From the NCBI GenBank assembly GCA_041725875.1, contig JBGRQB010000128.1:1-13046 (forward strand): DNA of 13,046 nucleotides, read 5' to 3'. Of this stretch, positions 1-7,547 are shown one piece after another. Within the stretch, counting starts at the first letter, position 1, and each line of letters begins with the position of its first letter. The notes beneath the pieces are model-generated. The model was not told the DNA's origin. It ran no database searches and saw nothing but the letters and a program-made list of their open reading frames with translations. The position numbers and the translations under genes were made by a program. The stretch comes from JBGRQB01 sp041725875 (GTDB lineage Bacteria; Bacteroidota; Ignavibacteria; Ignavibacteriales; Melioribacteraceae).

Positions 1-219
1 AAAGGCTGCAGCAAATAAAAAGTTAACCATCTTAGCAGGCTTGGGTCTGCATATGAGAGCACCAACTATTTCCACAAGAACAACTGCAATATACATCAAA
101 TCAGCCGGATTGCCGGAAGCACCAAGAATACCTACAGCCCCTATAAGCCAAAATAACAGAACCGGAGTTATTACTGAAAGAGTGACAGCACTTTTGTAAT
201 ATATGTTTTTGTTCTTCAT
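1..219 (-). CDS. small integral membrane protein, C-terminal part missing (runs off left edge)
   Basis: Reading from the ATG at 219 towards base 1, 73 codons are open with no stop, so the 3' end lies outside the window. The protein starts MKNKNIYYKSAV and has two clear hydrophobic segments, roughly residues 10-33 and 38-58, followed by a short basic turn (CRPKPAKM) and the start of a third. The stretch GAVGILGASGNPADLMY followed by a helix and R-x-x-P resembles, from memory, a widespread family of small four-helix membrane proteins of unknown function. It starts 26 bases after the preceding membrane-protein gene ends, so the two are probably co-transcribed. No function can be assigned. Confidence 0.75.
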   Translation of the reverse strand, partial: MKNKNIYYKSAVTLSVITPVLLFWLIGAVGILGASGNPADLMYIAVVLVEIVGALICRPKPAKMVNFLFAAAF

Positions 220-245
220 TTTACGGCCTTTTGTTTTAGTTGATG

Positions 246-539
246 TTAAGTTGGCATTGTTGTAAATACGTAAAAAACATAACCGCTGATAAAACAAATA
301 AACAGTATTGGGAGTAAATAGTTCAAGAATTTTCCTTCTTTTCTTATTCCTGCTACAACAGTAAATATCAAACATAAAATAAATGATGCGGCTATTATTA
401 AAGTCCCCATAATTGCATCGCCGTCTACTTGGGTTTCGCGACCCATCCCGATACCAACTTTTATAAACCAGAAACCGATTAAACTACCTAGAATAACAGA
501 TACATTTGCTAGAGTTATAAATATTGTTTTTTTATTCAT
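246..539 (-). CDS. small three-helix membrane protein, unknown function
   Basis: The 97-residue product has three hydrophobic segments, at about residues 5-28, 43-64 and 71-92, separated by a short polar loop (RETQVDGD) and a basic loop (IRKEGK). The first helix follows MNKK directly and may act as an uncleaved signal anchor. There is no recognisable motif or catalytic residue. It begins 11 bases after the GNAT gene's stop and ends 26 bases before the next membrane-protein gene, so it sits mid-operon. A weak AGGA lies only a few bases before the ATG. It could be an accessory subunit of the membrane protein that follows, but this rests only on adjacency. Confidence 0.7.
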   Translation of the reverse strand: MNKKTIFITLANVSVILGSLIGFWFIKVGIGMGRETQVDGDAIMGTLIIAASFILCLIFTVVAGIRKEGKFLNYLLPILFICFISGYVFYVFTTMPT

Positions 540-550
540 TTCCTGCCTGA

Positions 551-1018
551 TTAATTTTCCATAGCTTTTCTATATTCAAACAACTTAAACGGCTTTTCAG
601 GATCGGGCAGAAACTCACCAACTTTTCTGTAGCCCAGTTTTTCATAAAAATGATGATTTCTGTATGCTTCACCCGGAGTTACTAAATTCCAGATCTTAAA
701 GGCAGTGTACATTTTTTCTATCAGACACATCACTTCGGATCCAATTCCCTTATTTTGGAAAGAGTCGGAAATAAAAAGATACTTAATTTCAATTTCATCA
801 TTTAGCGAAGGAATAACACATATACCACCGGCAACTTTTGTGTCATCTATTATTTTGTAATAATGTCCTTTTTCAATTTCATTTTTATGCCATTCAAAAG
901 ATTCGATTCCGGGAGGAAAGGAACCATATTTTTCAAAATCACTGGTGAACGCCTGAACACTTAAAGACTTCATCAGTTCAGCTTCACCGCTGGTTGCTTG
1001 TTTTAATGATACCGTCAT
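551..1018 (-). CDS. GNAT-family N-acetyltransferase
   Basis: The 155-residue product has the single-domain length of a GCN5-related acetyltransferase, which transfers an acetyl group from acetyl-CoA to an amine. The acetyl-CoA-binding motif A is visible: a beta strand (EIEIKYLFIS) running into SDSFQNKGIGSEVM, with Q88-N-K-G-I-G93 as the pyrophosphate loop. The family's C-terminal signature NHHFYEKLGYRKVGE is at about residues 121-135. The substrate cannot be predicted. The start is supported by AAGGGAG about 7 bases before the ATG. It follows the HEAT-like gene by 65 bases and precedes the 97-residue membrane protein by 11, fitting a co-transcribed run on the minus strand. Confidence 0.9.
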   Translation of the reverse strand: MTVSLKQATSGEAELMKSLSVQAFTSDFEKYGSFPPGIESFEWHKNEIEKGHYYKIIDDTKVAGGICVIPSLNDEIEIKYLFISDSFQNKGIGSEVMCLIEKMYTAFKIWNLVTPGEAYRNHHFYEKLGYRKVGEFLPDPEKPFKLFEYRKAMEN

Positions 1019-1083
1019 TTTCGCTCCCTTATTTTCTTTAACAGATATTTAGGTGAATAAGCGTAAACCTGAATAAATTTATT

Positions 1084-1629
1084 CTAAGCAGATTCTAAAA
1101 ACTCTTTAGCCAGTTTTTTTGTTTTAGGACTTCCACTTTTTGTATGACGTTCTATAAATTCTATCATATCTGATTGCTTTATATAAGTCTTATAATAGCA
1201 ACCAAATGCTTCAATTATATACCCCATAACCAGATCTTTTTGAGGTAGTTTACTTTTATTTTCCAGAGATAATAATTCTTCTGTTATCTCTTCAGATTCT
1301 TCAGAATATTTTCCGGCAATTTCACCTAAAACCAAAGCTGTGTGCATAATTATCATTGGTTTATCAAATAGTAACTGTGCAAAGAGAATATTTTTAACAT
1401 TAATGTAAACATCTTTGTTGTTTTGTAAAATTATATCGCGCAGTAAATACAATGAAGCATATTTACTGAAAGAGTTTTTTGATTGCAAATATTCAATTAA
1501 ATTCGGGATAAATTCCTGCAACTCATTTACTTCAACAGAGCGAAGAAATTGAAACCCTTTTTCTCTTTCCGATTTGGTTTTCTTCGCAGGTGAAATTGCT
1601 TCTATATGTTTTACTATTTCTTCTTTCAT
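1084..1629 (-). CDS. HEAT-like helical-repeat protein, unknown function
   Basis: The 181-residue, nearly all-helical, soluble-looking protein has regularly spaced amphipathic helices. Examples are LQEFIPNLIEYLQSKN with FSKYASLYLLRDIILQNN, and VKNILFAQLLF with PMIIMHTALVLGEIAGKYS. Paired helices of about 35-40 residues recall HEAT or PBS-lyase HEAT-like repeats, as in small scaffold or DNA-alkylation-repair-like proteins, but no diagnostic active-site motif is seen. There is no signal peptide or membrane helix. It starts 24 bases after ridA ends and has no obvious Shine-Dalgarno, suggesting co-transcription with ridA. Its stop codon overlaps a perfect 14-bp palindrome (1071-1084). The repeat-fold assignment is inference from helix pattern. 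Confidence 0.75.
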   Translation of the reverse strand: MKEEIVKHIEAISPAKKTKSEREKGFQFLRSVEVNELQEFIPNLIEYLQSKNSFSKYASLYLLRDIILQNNKDVYINVKNILFAQLLFDKPMIIMHTALVLGEIAGKYSEESEEITEELLSLENKSKLPQKDLVMGYIIEAFGCYYKTYIKQSDMIEFIERHTKSGSPKTKKLAKEFLESA

Positions 1630-1653
1630 TATTCGGTTTTTGTTTAATATAAG

Positions 1654-2034
1654 CTAGTCTTTTAACTCGGCAATACACTCAATTTCCACTAACGCATCTA
1701 ACGGGTTCTGCTTTATTGATATTGTTGTTCGCGATGGTTTATGTCCATCAAATCTCTCGGCGTATACTTTGTTCATCCCTTCAAAATCATTCATATCTTT
1801 CAGGTAGACTGTAGTTTTAACGATATCTTTAAGAGTTAAACCTTTTTTAGCTAAAACTATTGATAAGTTGCTCAACACACGGTGAGTCTGTTCTTCAATG
1901 TTTTCTCCTACAAGCTGCATTGTTTCAGGATCAAGAGGTGTTTGTCCTGAACAGAATAATAAATTACCTGCTTTCATTGCGTGACAATATGGACCAATTG
2001 CAGCTGGTGCATCTTTAACAAATACTTCTTCCAT
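1654..2034 (-). CDS. ridA: RidA-family reactive enamine/imine deaminase
   Basis: RidA (YjgF/YER057c/UK114 family) hydrolyses reactive 2-aminoacrylate and related enamine/imine intermediates formed by PLP enzymes such as threonine dehydratase. It acts as a cytoplasmic homotrimer. The 126-residue length matches the family. Visible signatures are AIGPYCHAMKAGNLLFCSGQ at residues 12-31, SRTTISI with the substrate-binding arginine at 102 (equivalent to E. coli Arg105), and the C-terminal VEIECIAE with Glu119. The motif cysteine that often follows the arginine is a threonine here, which is common in paralogues. It is the first gene of a likely minus-strand run. An inverted repeat 33 bases upstream (2068-2088) may be regulatory. 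An AAAAGG about 9 bases before the ATG supports the start. Confidence 0.95.
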   Translation of the reverse strand: MEEVFVKDAPAAIGPYCHAMKAGNLLFCSGQTPLDPETMQLVGENIEEQTHRVLSNLSIVLAKKGLTLKDIVKTTVYLKDMNDFEGMNKVYAERFDGHKPSRTTISIKQNPLDALVEIECIAELKD

Positions 2035-2067
2035 TTAATTTACCTTTTCCCTAATTGCATGACAAAA

Positions 2068-2088
2068 ATTACTGACAGAATCAGTAAT
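2068..2088. promoter_or_regulatory. inverted repeat upstream of ridA, possible operator
   Basis: ATTACTGA (2068-2075) and TCAGTAAT (2081-2088) form perfect 8-bp arms around a 5-base spacer, 33 bases before the ridA start. The size and place fit a dimeric repressor or activator site, but no regulator is known from this window. Confidence 0.35.
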
Positions 2089-2166
2089 GAAAAATTAGTT
2101 TGTAAAAAGTAATATATGGAATTGACGGAATAAATTCTATTTTGAGAAGAGGGGAGATAATGGGAT

Positions 2167-2204
2167 AAAAAAAAACTTCCGAAACTCTTAAAGAATTCCG
2201 GAAG
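2167..2204 (-). terminator. Rho-independent terminator of the secreted nuclease gene
   Basis: On the minus strand CTTCCG (from 2204) pairs with CGGAAG (ending at 2176). An AT-rich inner part can extend the pairing, and nine T residues (2175-2167) follow immediately. It lies 25 bases after the nuclease stop codon, the expected place for an intrinsic terminator, and separates that gene from ridA. Confidence 0.85.
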
Positions 2205-2228
2205 CTTATTTATAAACTGAATAAAATA

Positions 2229-4433
2229 TTATTTAATACATAACATTTTTTTACTCATGTTAAAACTACCTGCCTGAATATTATAAATGTAAACTCCTGA
2301 ACTAAGATTTCCAGCATTAAAATCTACAACATAAGTCCCTGAATCTAATTCGTCGTCAACTAAAGTTTTTACTAATTCTCCAAGTATATTGTATACAGAT
2401 ACTTTAACTCGTTCTTTTTGAGGAATAGCAAATTCTATTCTGGATGTCGGGTTAAAAGGATTAGGATAGTTATCGCCAAGAAAATAATCTTGCGGTATAT
2501 TTTCTTCAACTTCTTTAATACTTACATAATCACTCCAGACTTTATCAGCCCATAAGTAATTATCGATATAAGGATTTCTGTTTCCCTGATACTTGTATAC
2601 AATTTCATTTCTTCTCATTTCAAAAGCACTTGGCGGGTCTTGTCTGTTCCATTCCAAAAGAGTTGTTAACTTTCCGTGTAAAGGTTCTTTGTTTGGAGAT
2701 GAAAAAATATTATCTGTTGCTTCTAAATCGAGATCTCCATTTTCACCTTCATAACGTGTTGCCATATAAAAAATCATTCTTGCAACATCACCTTTCATTT
2801 CATCTCCTGGTTCCCAGGAATCGCTGTCATATTTACATTCGGTTGCAATTGAATGTGAAGAACCGCCCCAGTCAAAATCGAGATTACTTTTTGAAGAGTT
2901 AACAGACGGATGAGCAGGTCGCAGGTTATGTAAATCGGTACCTTCACCTTCAGTTGTGCCAAAGTCGCCGTGACTCTTTGCCCAAACGTGTTCTCTGTTC
3001 CACTGGTTTGCAGAATGACCATCTTTTTCAACAAGGAGGCCGGAATAAATAAGATGAACCTTTGTAGTGTCAGTCTGATCCTGATCAGATTCTTTCAATA
3101 TATCCCAGGTATCAGTTGAACTTGAAGTGTACGGAAATTCCGTATGTCCCTTAACAGTGTTGTACAACTGAGTTTTAAGTTCATCATCTTTCATTGACGA
3201 AGTTATTGAACTGTAGATGCTGTTTTTATCCTGATCGTCATCTACAATAGTGATGTCAAGTCTGGAAACATCTCCTGCTTTGGCTGAATTACCGCCTGAA
3301 ATGTTTCGTACTTCAAATGAAAGATACTCCAGATCTTCAGGATTTTCATCATTTGTTGTAGTAAATGTAAGGTTTTGTGCTACATCTGATCCGGCTGCAA
3401 ACTCAATTGATTTAGTGGTGTAGTTGCTGATACTTGCTGCATTACCTTTTACCAGAACCAATTCTGCATTTGTTGATTTTGCAGAAGAAGGGAAGTTTAT
3501 TTTGATTTCAAAAGTTACTTCTCCTTCACCTTCAAGAACAAGAGCATTTCTCTTTATGAAAGATAAAGTAGTAGTCGGATTACCGGAAGTGGTTACGGTA
3601 ATAGTATTTGAGTTACCACTTGTACCACTGGTGGTTTGTACTCTTGCTCTGTAGTAGTAAGTCACACCCGGATTAAGTCCCGTAACATTAAATGATGTAA
3701 CATTTCCTGCATCTTTGTTCTCAAATCCAGTAACAAAAGATGAAAAATCGGAAACTTCGGAAATATCAATAAAGTAACCTGTTGCGCCTGAAATAGAATT
3801 CCAGTTTGCAGTAAAAGCGGTTTCCGTAACATTAGTAGCACTGCCGGCTGTTGGAGGAGTAACAGTAACTGCTCCGTCAAACTGATGTGTTCCTAAATCG
3901 TGAGTATCTTTATCAATCATTTCCCATTCCGTACCTAAAGTAGGGAAGCCGGTTGTTGAGCTGTTTGTAACACCTTCAGAAATGTTTGATTTTCTTTTGA
4001 GAGTTTTGTCCTTTGTAACAATACTCCCTGATGACCAGTTTGATCCCGGATCTTCACCAATGCTGCCGAAGATATCCACGTAACTGCCGCTTTTAACAAG
4101 AGCAACAGCATCATCGCCGTTAAAGTTAATTACATCACCATTACTGGTAGTTGCACCTGAATAGATATTGGCACTGGGATGCTGATAAACTATAACAGAA
4201 TTGTTGTGCAGTGTTCCTGTTAAGGTAAAAGTTTTTGAAGGAGTTGCCGAACCATTACTGAAAATCTGCAACTCGTAAGCTGATAAATCAACTGTATTAC
4301 CGGTTCCGTTATATATTTCAATGTACTTATTGTAACTGCTTCCTTCCACATACTCTGAAATAAATAAATCCTTTGCCGCCTGACCTAATACAGGAATAGA
4401 TAAAATTAGTAAAAAAAGTAATTTTTTAATCAT
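2229..4433 (-). CDS. secreted multidomain endonuclease I with type IX secretion sorting domain
   Basis: Starting at the ATG at 4433, preceded by GAGGGA 5 bases upstream, the product has 734 residues. A longer frame to 4478 is rejected because it would bury the signal peptide. In order: a signal peptide (1-19, MIKKLLFLL...GQAA); a lamin-tail domain (about 22-180, DLFISEYVEGSSYNKYIEIYN); a fibronectin type III domain (about 193-282); a Calx-beta-like domain (about 288-398, ending ITIVDDD); an endonuclease I domain (about 405-630) with NREHVWAKSHG at 479-489, DLHNLRPAH from 500 and NRNPYID near 618; and a C-terminal sorting domain from 655 (NYPNPFNPTSRIEF) ending KKMLCIK. The family cleaves DNA with little sequence preference, using a His metal-finger-like centre. 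The export route implies action outside the cell or on its surface, presumably degrading extracellular DNA. It is monocistronic, with its own terminator. Confidence 0.93.
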   Translation of the reverse strand: MIKKLLFLLILSIPVLGQAAKDLFISEYVEGSSYNKYIEIYNGTGNTVDLSAYELQIFSNGSATPSKTFTLTGTLHNNSVIVYQHPSANIYSGATTSNGDVINFNGDDAVALVKSGSYVDIFGSIGEDPGSNWSSGSIVTKDKTLKRKSNISEGVTNSSTTGFPTLGTEWEMIDKDTHDLGTHQFDGAVTVTPPTAGSATNVTETAFTANWNSISGATGYFIDISEVSDFSSFVTGFENKDAGNVTSFNVTGLNPGVTYYYRARVQTTSGTSGNSNTITVTTSGNPTTTLSFIKRNALVLEGEGEVTFEIKINFPSSAKSTNAELVLVKGNAASISNYTTKSIEFAAGSDVAQNLTFTTTNDENPEDLEYLSFEVRNISGGNSAKAGDVSRLDITIVDDDQDKNSIYSSITSSMKDDELKTQLYNTVKGHTEFPYTSSSTDTWDILKESDQDQTDTTKVHLIYSGLLVEKDGHSANQWNREHVWAKSHGDFGTTEGEGTDLHNLRPAHPSVNSSKSNLDFDWGGSSHSIATECKYDSDSWEPGDEMKGDVARMIFYMATRYEGENGDLDLEATDNIFSSPNKEPLHGKLTTLLEWNRQDPPSAFEMRRNEIVYKYQGNRNPYIDNYLWADKVWSDYVSIKEVEENIPQDYFLGDNYPNPFNPTSRIEFAIPQKERVKVSVYNILGELVKTLVDDELDSGTYVVDFNAGNLSSGVYIYNIQAGSFNMSKKMLCIK

Positions 4434-4467
4434 TAGTCCCTCACTATGATTTGTGTTATTTGACAGC

Positions 4468-4475
4468 CAAAAATA
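4468..4475 (-). promoter_or_regulatory. candidate Bacteroidota-type -7 box of the nuclease gene
   Basis: TATTTTTG on the minus strand matches TAnnTTTG and lies 34 bases before the nuclease start at 4433. No TTTG is found at the ideal -33 spacing, so the call rests on the -7 box and its position alone. Confidence 0.4.
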
Positions 4476-4580
4476 CAAAATAAGTTTGGTAAGATCATTT
4501 TCTATTTCTAAAATATGAAGAGTTTATAATATGTTAATATTGGGAGGGAATAGAACGTGGAGTTAAAATGCTTGGCTATT

Positions 4581-4618
4581 TGTGCTGTGGCAGTCGGGGT
4601 TGAAACACCGGCTGCACA
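4581..4618. repeat. GC-richer imperfect hairpin between the nuclease and the broken gene
   Basis: TGTGC (4581-4585) pairs with GCACA (4614-4618). Inside it AGTCGGGG (4592-4599) pairs imperfectly with CACCGGCT (4606-4613) around TTGAAA. The stretch is clearly GC-richer than its surroundings and starts 15 bases beyond the broken gene's final stop. There is no T run, so it is not a standard terminator. It may be a remnant of a mobile or structured element. Confidence 0.4.
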
Positions 4619-4632
4619 TTTTACTTTTATGA

Positions 4633-5013
4633 TTATTCCAGATCAATAACTACCTTTTTTATAAACTCAGAAGGAAAATTTTGAAAATAGGAGTAGTAAA
4701 CGTATGCTAAATTTTCTTCTGCAATATGATACCAAAAATGATGAATATCATCTGATTTAATTAGAATTTTATTATTCCCATCATATGCTCGCAATTCAAT
4801 ATCGTATATTTCTTTATTTATAGCAAAGCTTATGTATGTGGAGACTTGTCAATTAGAGTTTACAATTGTTTTAATAATTGAATCAGTTAAATTATATCCC
4901 TTTTCCAGTAGTTTATCAGAAAGGTACACTTTTGATTTATTAATATCTCCGTTTTGGCCATAACAAAGTACAGTTAACACAACAAACAATAAAACAACTA
5001 CAAATTTTTTCAT
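4633..5013 (-). pseudogene. small secreted-protein gene interrupted by one in-frame TGA
   Basis: From the ATG at 5013, with GGAG 9 bases upstream, the frame encodes a signal peptide (starts MKKFVVVLLF, ends near CYGQN, residues 1-20). It runs 54 codons to a TGA at 4851-4849, then stays open in the same frame for 71 more codons to a TAA at 4635-4633. The downstream part (QVSTYISFAINKEIYDIELR ... FIKKVVIDLE) looks like ordinary protein and holds no Met to restart from. A single G-to-A change at a TGG Trp codon would explain the interruption. The intact product would be a 126-residue exported protein. I do not recognise the family. A sequencing error or a recent nonsense mutation are both possible. 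Nothing suggests recoding, because TGA serves as the stop of the abiEi-like gene here. Confidence 0.7.
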
Positions 5014-5050
5014 ATTTATTTCTCCATAGCAAGAATCTTGATAAATAAAA

Positions 5051-5119
5051 CAACCCGTCGCTTAGTAATATAATTATTAATCCCTTAAATTCACAAAACC
5101 CAACACGATACGACGGTTG
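5051..5119. repeat. long-range inverted repeat, structured intergenic element
   Basis: CAACCCGTCG (5051-5060) pairs with CGACGGTTG (5111-5119), 9 base pairs with one bulged base, around a 50-base loop. The loop and right flank hold alternative pairings: CCAAC at 5100-5104 with GTTGG at 5116-5120, and CAACAC at 5101-5106 with GTGTTG at 5120-5125. It fills the gap between the 77-residue membrane-protein gene and the broken secreted-protein gene. The bulged arms and long loop recall integron attC sites, but the GTTRRRY core is not matched, so the nature of the element is open. Confidence 0.4.
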
Positions 5120-5214
5120 GTGTTGACTGTTTGTTATAAGTGGTTCAATTTTCACACCTAATTAAATATGATTTTCTTTTCCTTTGTTAATGTCTCAATA
5201 CTCTAATGTTAGAT

Positions 5215-5448
5215 TTAAGATATTTTTTTCCCAAAAATAAAACCTAAAGAACCAGATATGGCACTGACCAAAACAGTAGATATTTTTTCGCTACCTAACG
5301 CTTTATCATTAAATACAAGTATTAAAACACAAAAAACAAATATTAGTACTGCTAAAATATCTTTATAATTTTTATATATAAACCCATAAATATTTAGATT
5401 AGGATTTTTTACATTTTCAATTCTATCATCTGTCCTTTCATCAGTCAT
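5215..5448 (-). CDS. 77-residue two-helix membrane protein coupled to the AAA ATPase
   Basis: The protein has a charged N-terminus (MTDERTDDRIENVKN), a first membrane helix at about residues 29-47 (KDILAVLIFVFCVLILVF), a short polar loop (NDKALGSEK), and a second glycine/serine-rich helix at about 57-74 (STVLVSAISGSLGFIFGKK). Its ATG at 5448 overlaps the ATPase TAA by one base (TAATG), with AAGGAG 11 bases upstream inside the ATPase gene. This points to translational coupling and a shared function. I know no named family for it. Small two-helix proteins next to ATPases in defence loci are often membrane-disrupting effectors or anchors, but that is inference from context. The gene shares the strong AT bias of the ATPase gene. 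Confidence 0.75.
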   Translation of the reverse strand: MTDERTDDRIENVKNPNLNIYGFIYKNYKDILAVLIFVFCVLILVFNDKALGSEKISTVLVSAISGSLGFIFGKKIS

Positions 5449-6770
5449 TATAATAGTTGCTCCTTAGTTCCTAGAAATGGGATTGGGCCAAATTGACCTT
5501 CAAAATAACCTTTTCTGATATCCTTATCAAAACGAGGTTTGAACTCACTAAGCGAATACAATTTAGTAGATCCATCAAAATCTTTTTCACAAAACCATAT
5601 TTCATCCTGTCTAAATAAATCTAAATCCAACAAATGACTTTCATGAGTTGTAAATATAATTTGTCCAGAATTACTTACTTGTGATTTGAAATATAACTTT
5701 AAAATATCCTTTAACAACACAGGATGAAAACTCGTTTCTATCTCATCTATAATAAAAACTTCACTTTTATGAATACTTCTATAAATTGCAGGTAGTAGAA
5801 AAAATAACCTCTGAACGCCCTTAGATTCTTCTTCATACTTAAATTCAACTTCATTTCCATTTGTACCTTGGTGAATTGTAGAGATTTTTATAAACTTTAC
5901 ATTGCCATCTCTATTAAATACACTATAAAGATCACCCTTAAAATAAATATCTATGGCAAGATTGTTCTTATCCATTAGATCATTTTCAACTTCTTTATTT
6001 GGAAAATCAAAACCAATACTTTTCATTTCTTGAAGCGAATATTCGGTTAATTTAATATCAGAAATACCAACTTTCGCATTCCGAATCAATTTTTTAGAAG
6101 ATTCAAAAAACTCTCTGTCAATATAAAAAGTAGATGCAAGACCAATTGCTTTTGTATCAATTGATATAAATTTTAAGTTTTGTTCAAACCAAGTATAAGG
6201 TAAATCAATTTCACTTATTTTTTTATTTCTACCTTCGAAAAAAAATGTTTGATTATCTCTTAACTCTTCTGCGTAAATCTCTTCCCTTAGCTTTTCTTTT
6301 TGTGTTTTTTTCCTATTGGGAGCTATGGTTAATTTTGTATTATTGAATTCTTTTTTTCTTTTAAATAAAACTATATGATTGTCATCTTTTACCTCATATA
6401 ATTCTTCTAATAAAATAATATCAGATTTAATTTGTATTCTATAGTTATATCTTTTATTCTCAATTATAAAATCAATTTCCATCTTTGTGGGGTACTCTTC
6501 ACAGTTTGAAAGTTTAAATACTGGAAAATTTAGTTTTTCATTTAAATCTCGTGTCCCATGAAGAATTAAATTAGTAAGAAATTGTAATGCAAGTAAAATA
6601 TTTGTCTTTCCTGATCCATTTGTACCATAAATTGCACTAGACCGTAAGACTCCACGCTCCTTGAAATCAACAATGTGATTTTCGTGTCTCTTGTATGTTC
6701 CTGAAAACATACTAAACGAGATTTCTTTTTTGATTGATTTAAAATTAGAACAATAAAATTTTAATAGCAT
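5448..6770 (-). CDS. AAA-family ATPase of the RloA/AbiLii (COG1106-like) type
   Basis: The start is taken at the ATG at 6770 (MLLKFYCSNFKSIKKEISFS), where family members normally begin. The open frame extends 20 codons further but encodes an unlikely Cys/Phe-rich leader. The 440-residue protein has a Walker A GTNGSGKT at 49-56, a large variable middle region, an ABC-like signature ESKGVQRL at 315-322, Walker B EVFIIDEIETSFHP with Asp342 and Glu343, and an H-loop TTHESHLL with His376. It also has the typical family ending (DKDIRKGYFEGQFGPIPFLG, 415-434). Such SMC/ABC-like ATPases occur as sensors in abortive-infection and retron or anti-phage modules, usually with a partner gene. Here the usual RloB-type partner is absent; instead the stop codon overlaps a two-helix membrane-protein gene. 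The ATPase assignment is sure; the defence role is inference. Confidence 0.92.
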   Translation of the reverse strand: MLLKFYCSNFKSIKKEISFSMFSGTYKRHENHIVDFKERGVLRSSAIYGTNGSGKTNILLALQFLTNLILHGTRDLNEKLNFPVFKLSNCEEYPTKMEIDFIIENKRYNYRIQIKSDIILLEELYEVKDDNHIVLFKRKKEFNNTKLTIAPNRKKTQKEKLREEIYAEELRDNQTFFFEGRNKKISEIDLPYTWFEQNLKFISIDTKAIGLASTFYIDREFFESSKKLIRNAKVGISDIKLTEYSLQEMKSIGFDFPNKEVENDLMDKNNLAIDIYFKGDLYSVFNRDGNVKFIKISTIHQGTNGNEVEFKYEEESKGVQRLFFLLPAIYRSIHKSEVFIIDEIETSFHPVLLKDILKLYFKSQVSNSGQIIFTTHESHLLDLDLFRQDEIWFCEKDFDGSTKLYSLSEFKPRFDKDIRKGYFEGQFGPIPFLGTKEQLL

Positions 6771-6792
6771 TTTTCTCTCATTTTTTGTTATA

Positions 6793-6835
6793 CAAAAATA
6801 ACAAAAAAAACAACCAAGTGAAATAATCACGTGAT
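6793..6835 (-). promoter_or_regulatory. candidate promoter and palindromes upstream of the ATPase gene
   Basis: TATTTTTG (minus strand, 6800-6793) matches the Bacteroidota -7 box TAnnTTTG, 22 bases before the ATPase start. No good -33 TTTG is seen. The box sits within GTTAT/ATAAC arms (6787-6802), and a perfect 10-bp palindrome ATCACGTGAT lies upstream at 6826-6835. Both could be operators; palindromes of this size also arise by chance. Confidence 0.35.
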
Positions 6836-7095
6836 ATTTTCTCGCGATTTAATAATTTATTAATACTTCAGAAAAACATATGCAAACAAACTACGCTTAT
6901 AACATATGTATGTTCTGTGCCTATCAGGATATCAAATTTGATAATTTACTAATAATTTAAATGAGAGAAGCCCATCTTTTGTTGAAATGAATATATAAAA
7001 TTGAAGAAACAAATTCTATTTGTAAATTCACAACTGAATAGTTGAATTCGAAGTAATGAAAAATTTTGAACCAGTTTTTTTGTGAAAATATTGTG
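6836..7095. other. AT-rich intergenic region, nothing recognisable
   Basis: About 260 bases between the ATPase promoter region and the ssrA terminator. Frequent stops occur in all frames. There is no start with a convincing frame, no strong hairpin, and no copy of the ssrA 3' end that would mark an integrated island's attachment site. Confidence 0.6.
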
Positions 7096-7498
<403 letters not shown>

Positions 7499-7547
7499 AT
7501 TGGGTCTGTATAATAACAGAATGTGAATAATAATTCTAAAGGGATAT

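Noticed and set aside
1071..1084. Perfect 14-bp palindrome GAATAAATTTATTC at the end of the HEAT-like gene, considered as a terminator or operator.
   Set aside because: It is entirely weak AT pairing apart from the outer bases, without a loop or T run, and it overlaps the stop codon. It is probably chance in AT-rich DNA.
2630..3880. Small frames on both strands inside the nuclease gene.
   Set aside because: They are frame shadows of the nuclease. None has a ribosome site or recognisable protein pattern.
4849..4851. In-frame TGA as selenocysteine or as a reassigned Trp codon.
   Set aside because: There is no SECIS-like hairpin or redox context, and TGA is a genuine stop at 12189-12191, where it overlaps the toxin start.
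4940..5155. A 71-codon minus-strand frame covering the start of the broken gene.
   Set aside because: It is an out-of-frame reading of the signal-peptide region and of the structured element upstream. The other frame has the Shine-Dalgarno and a real signal peptide.
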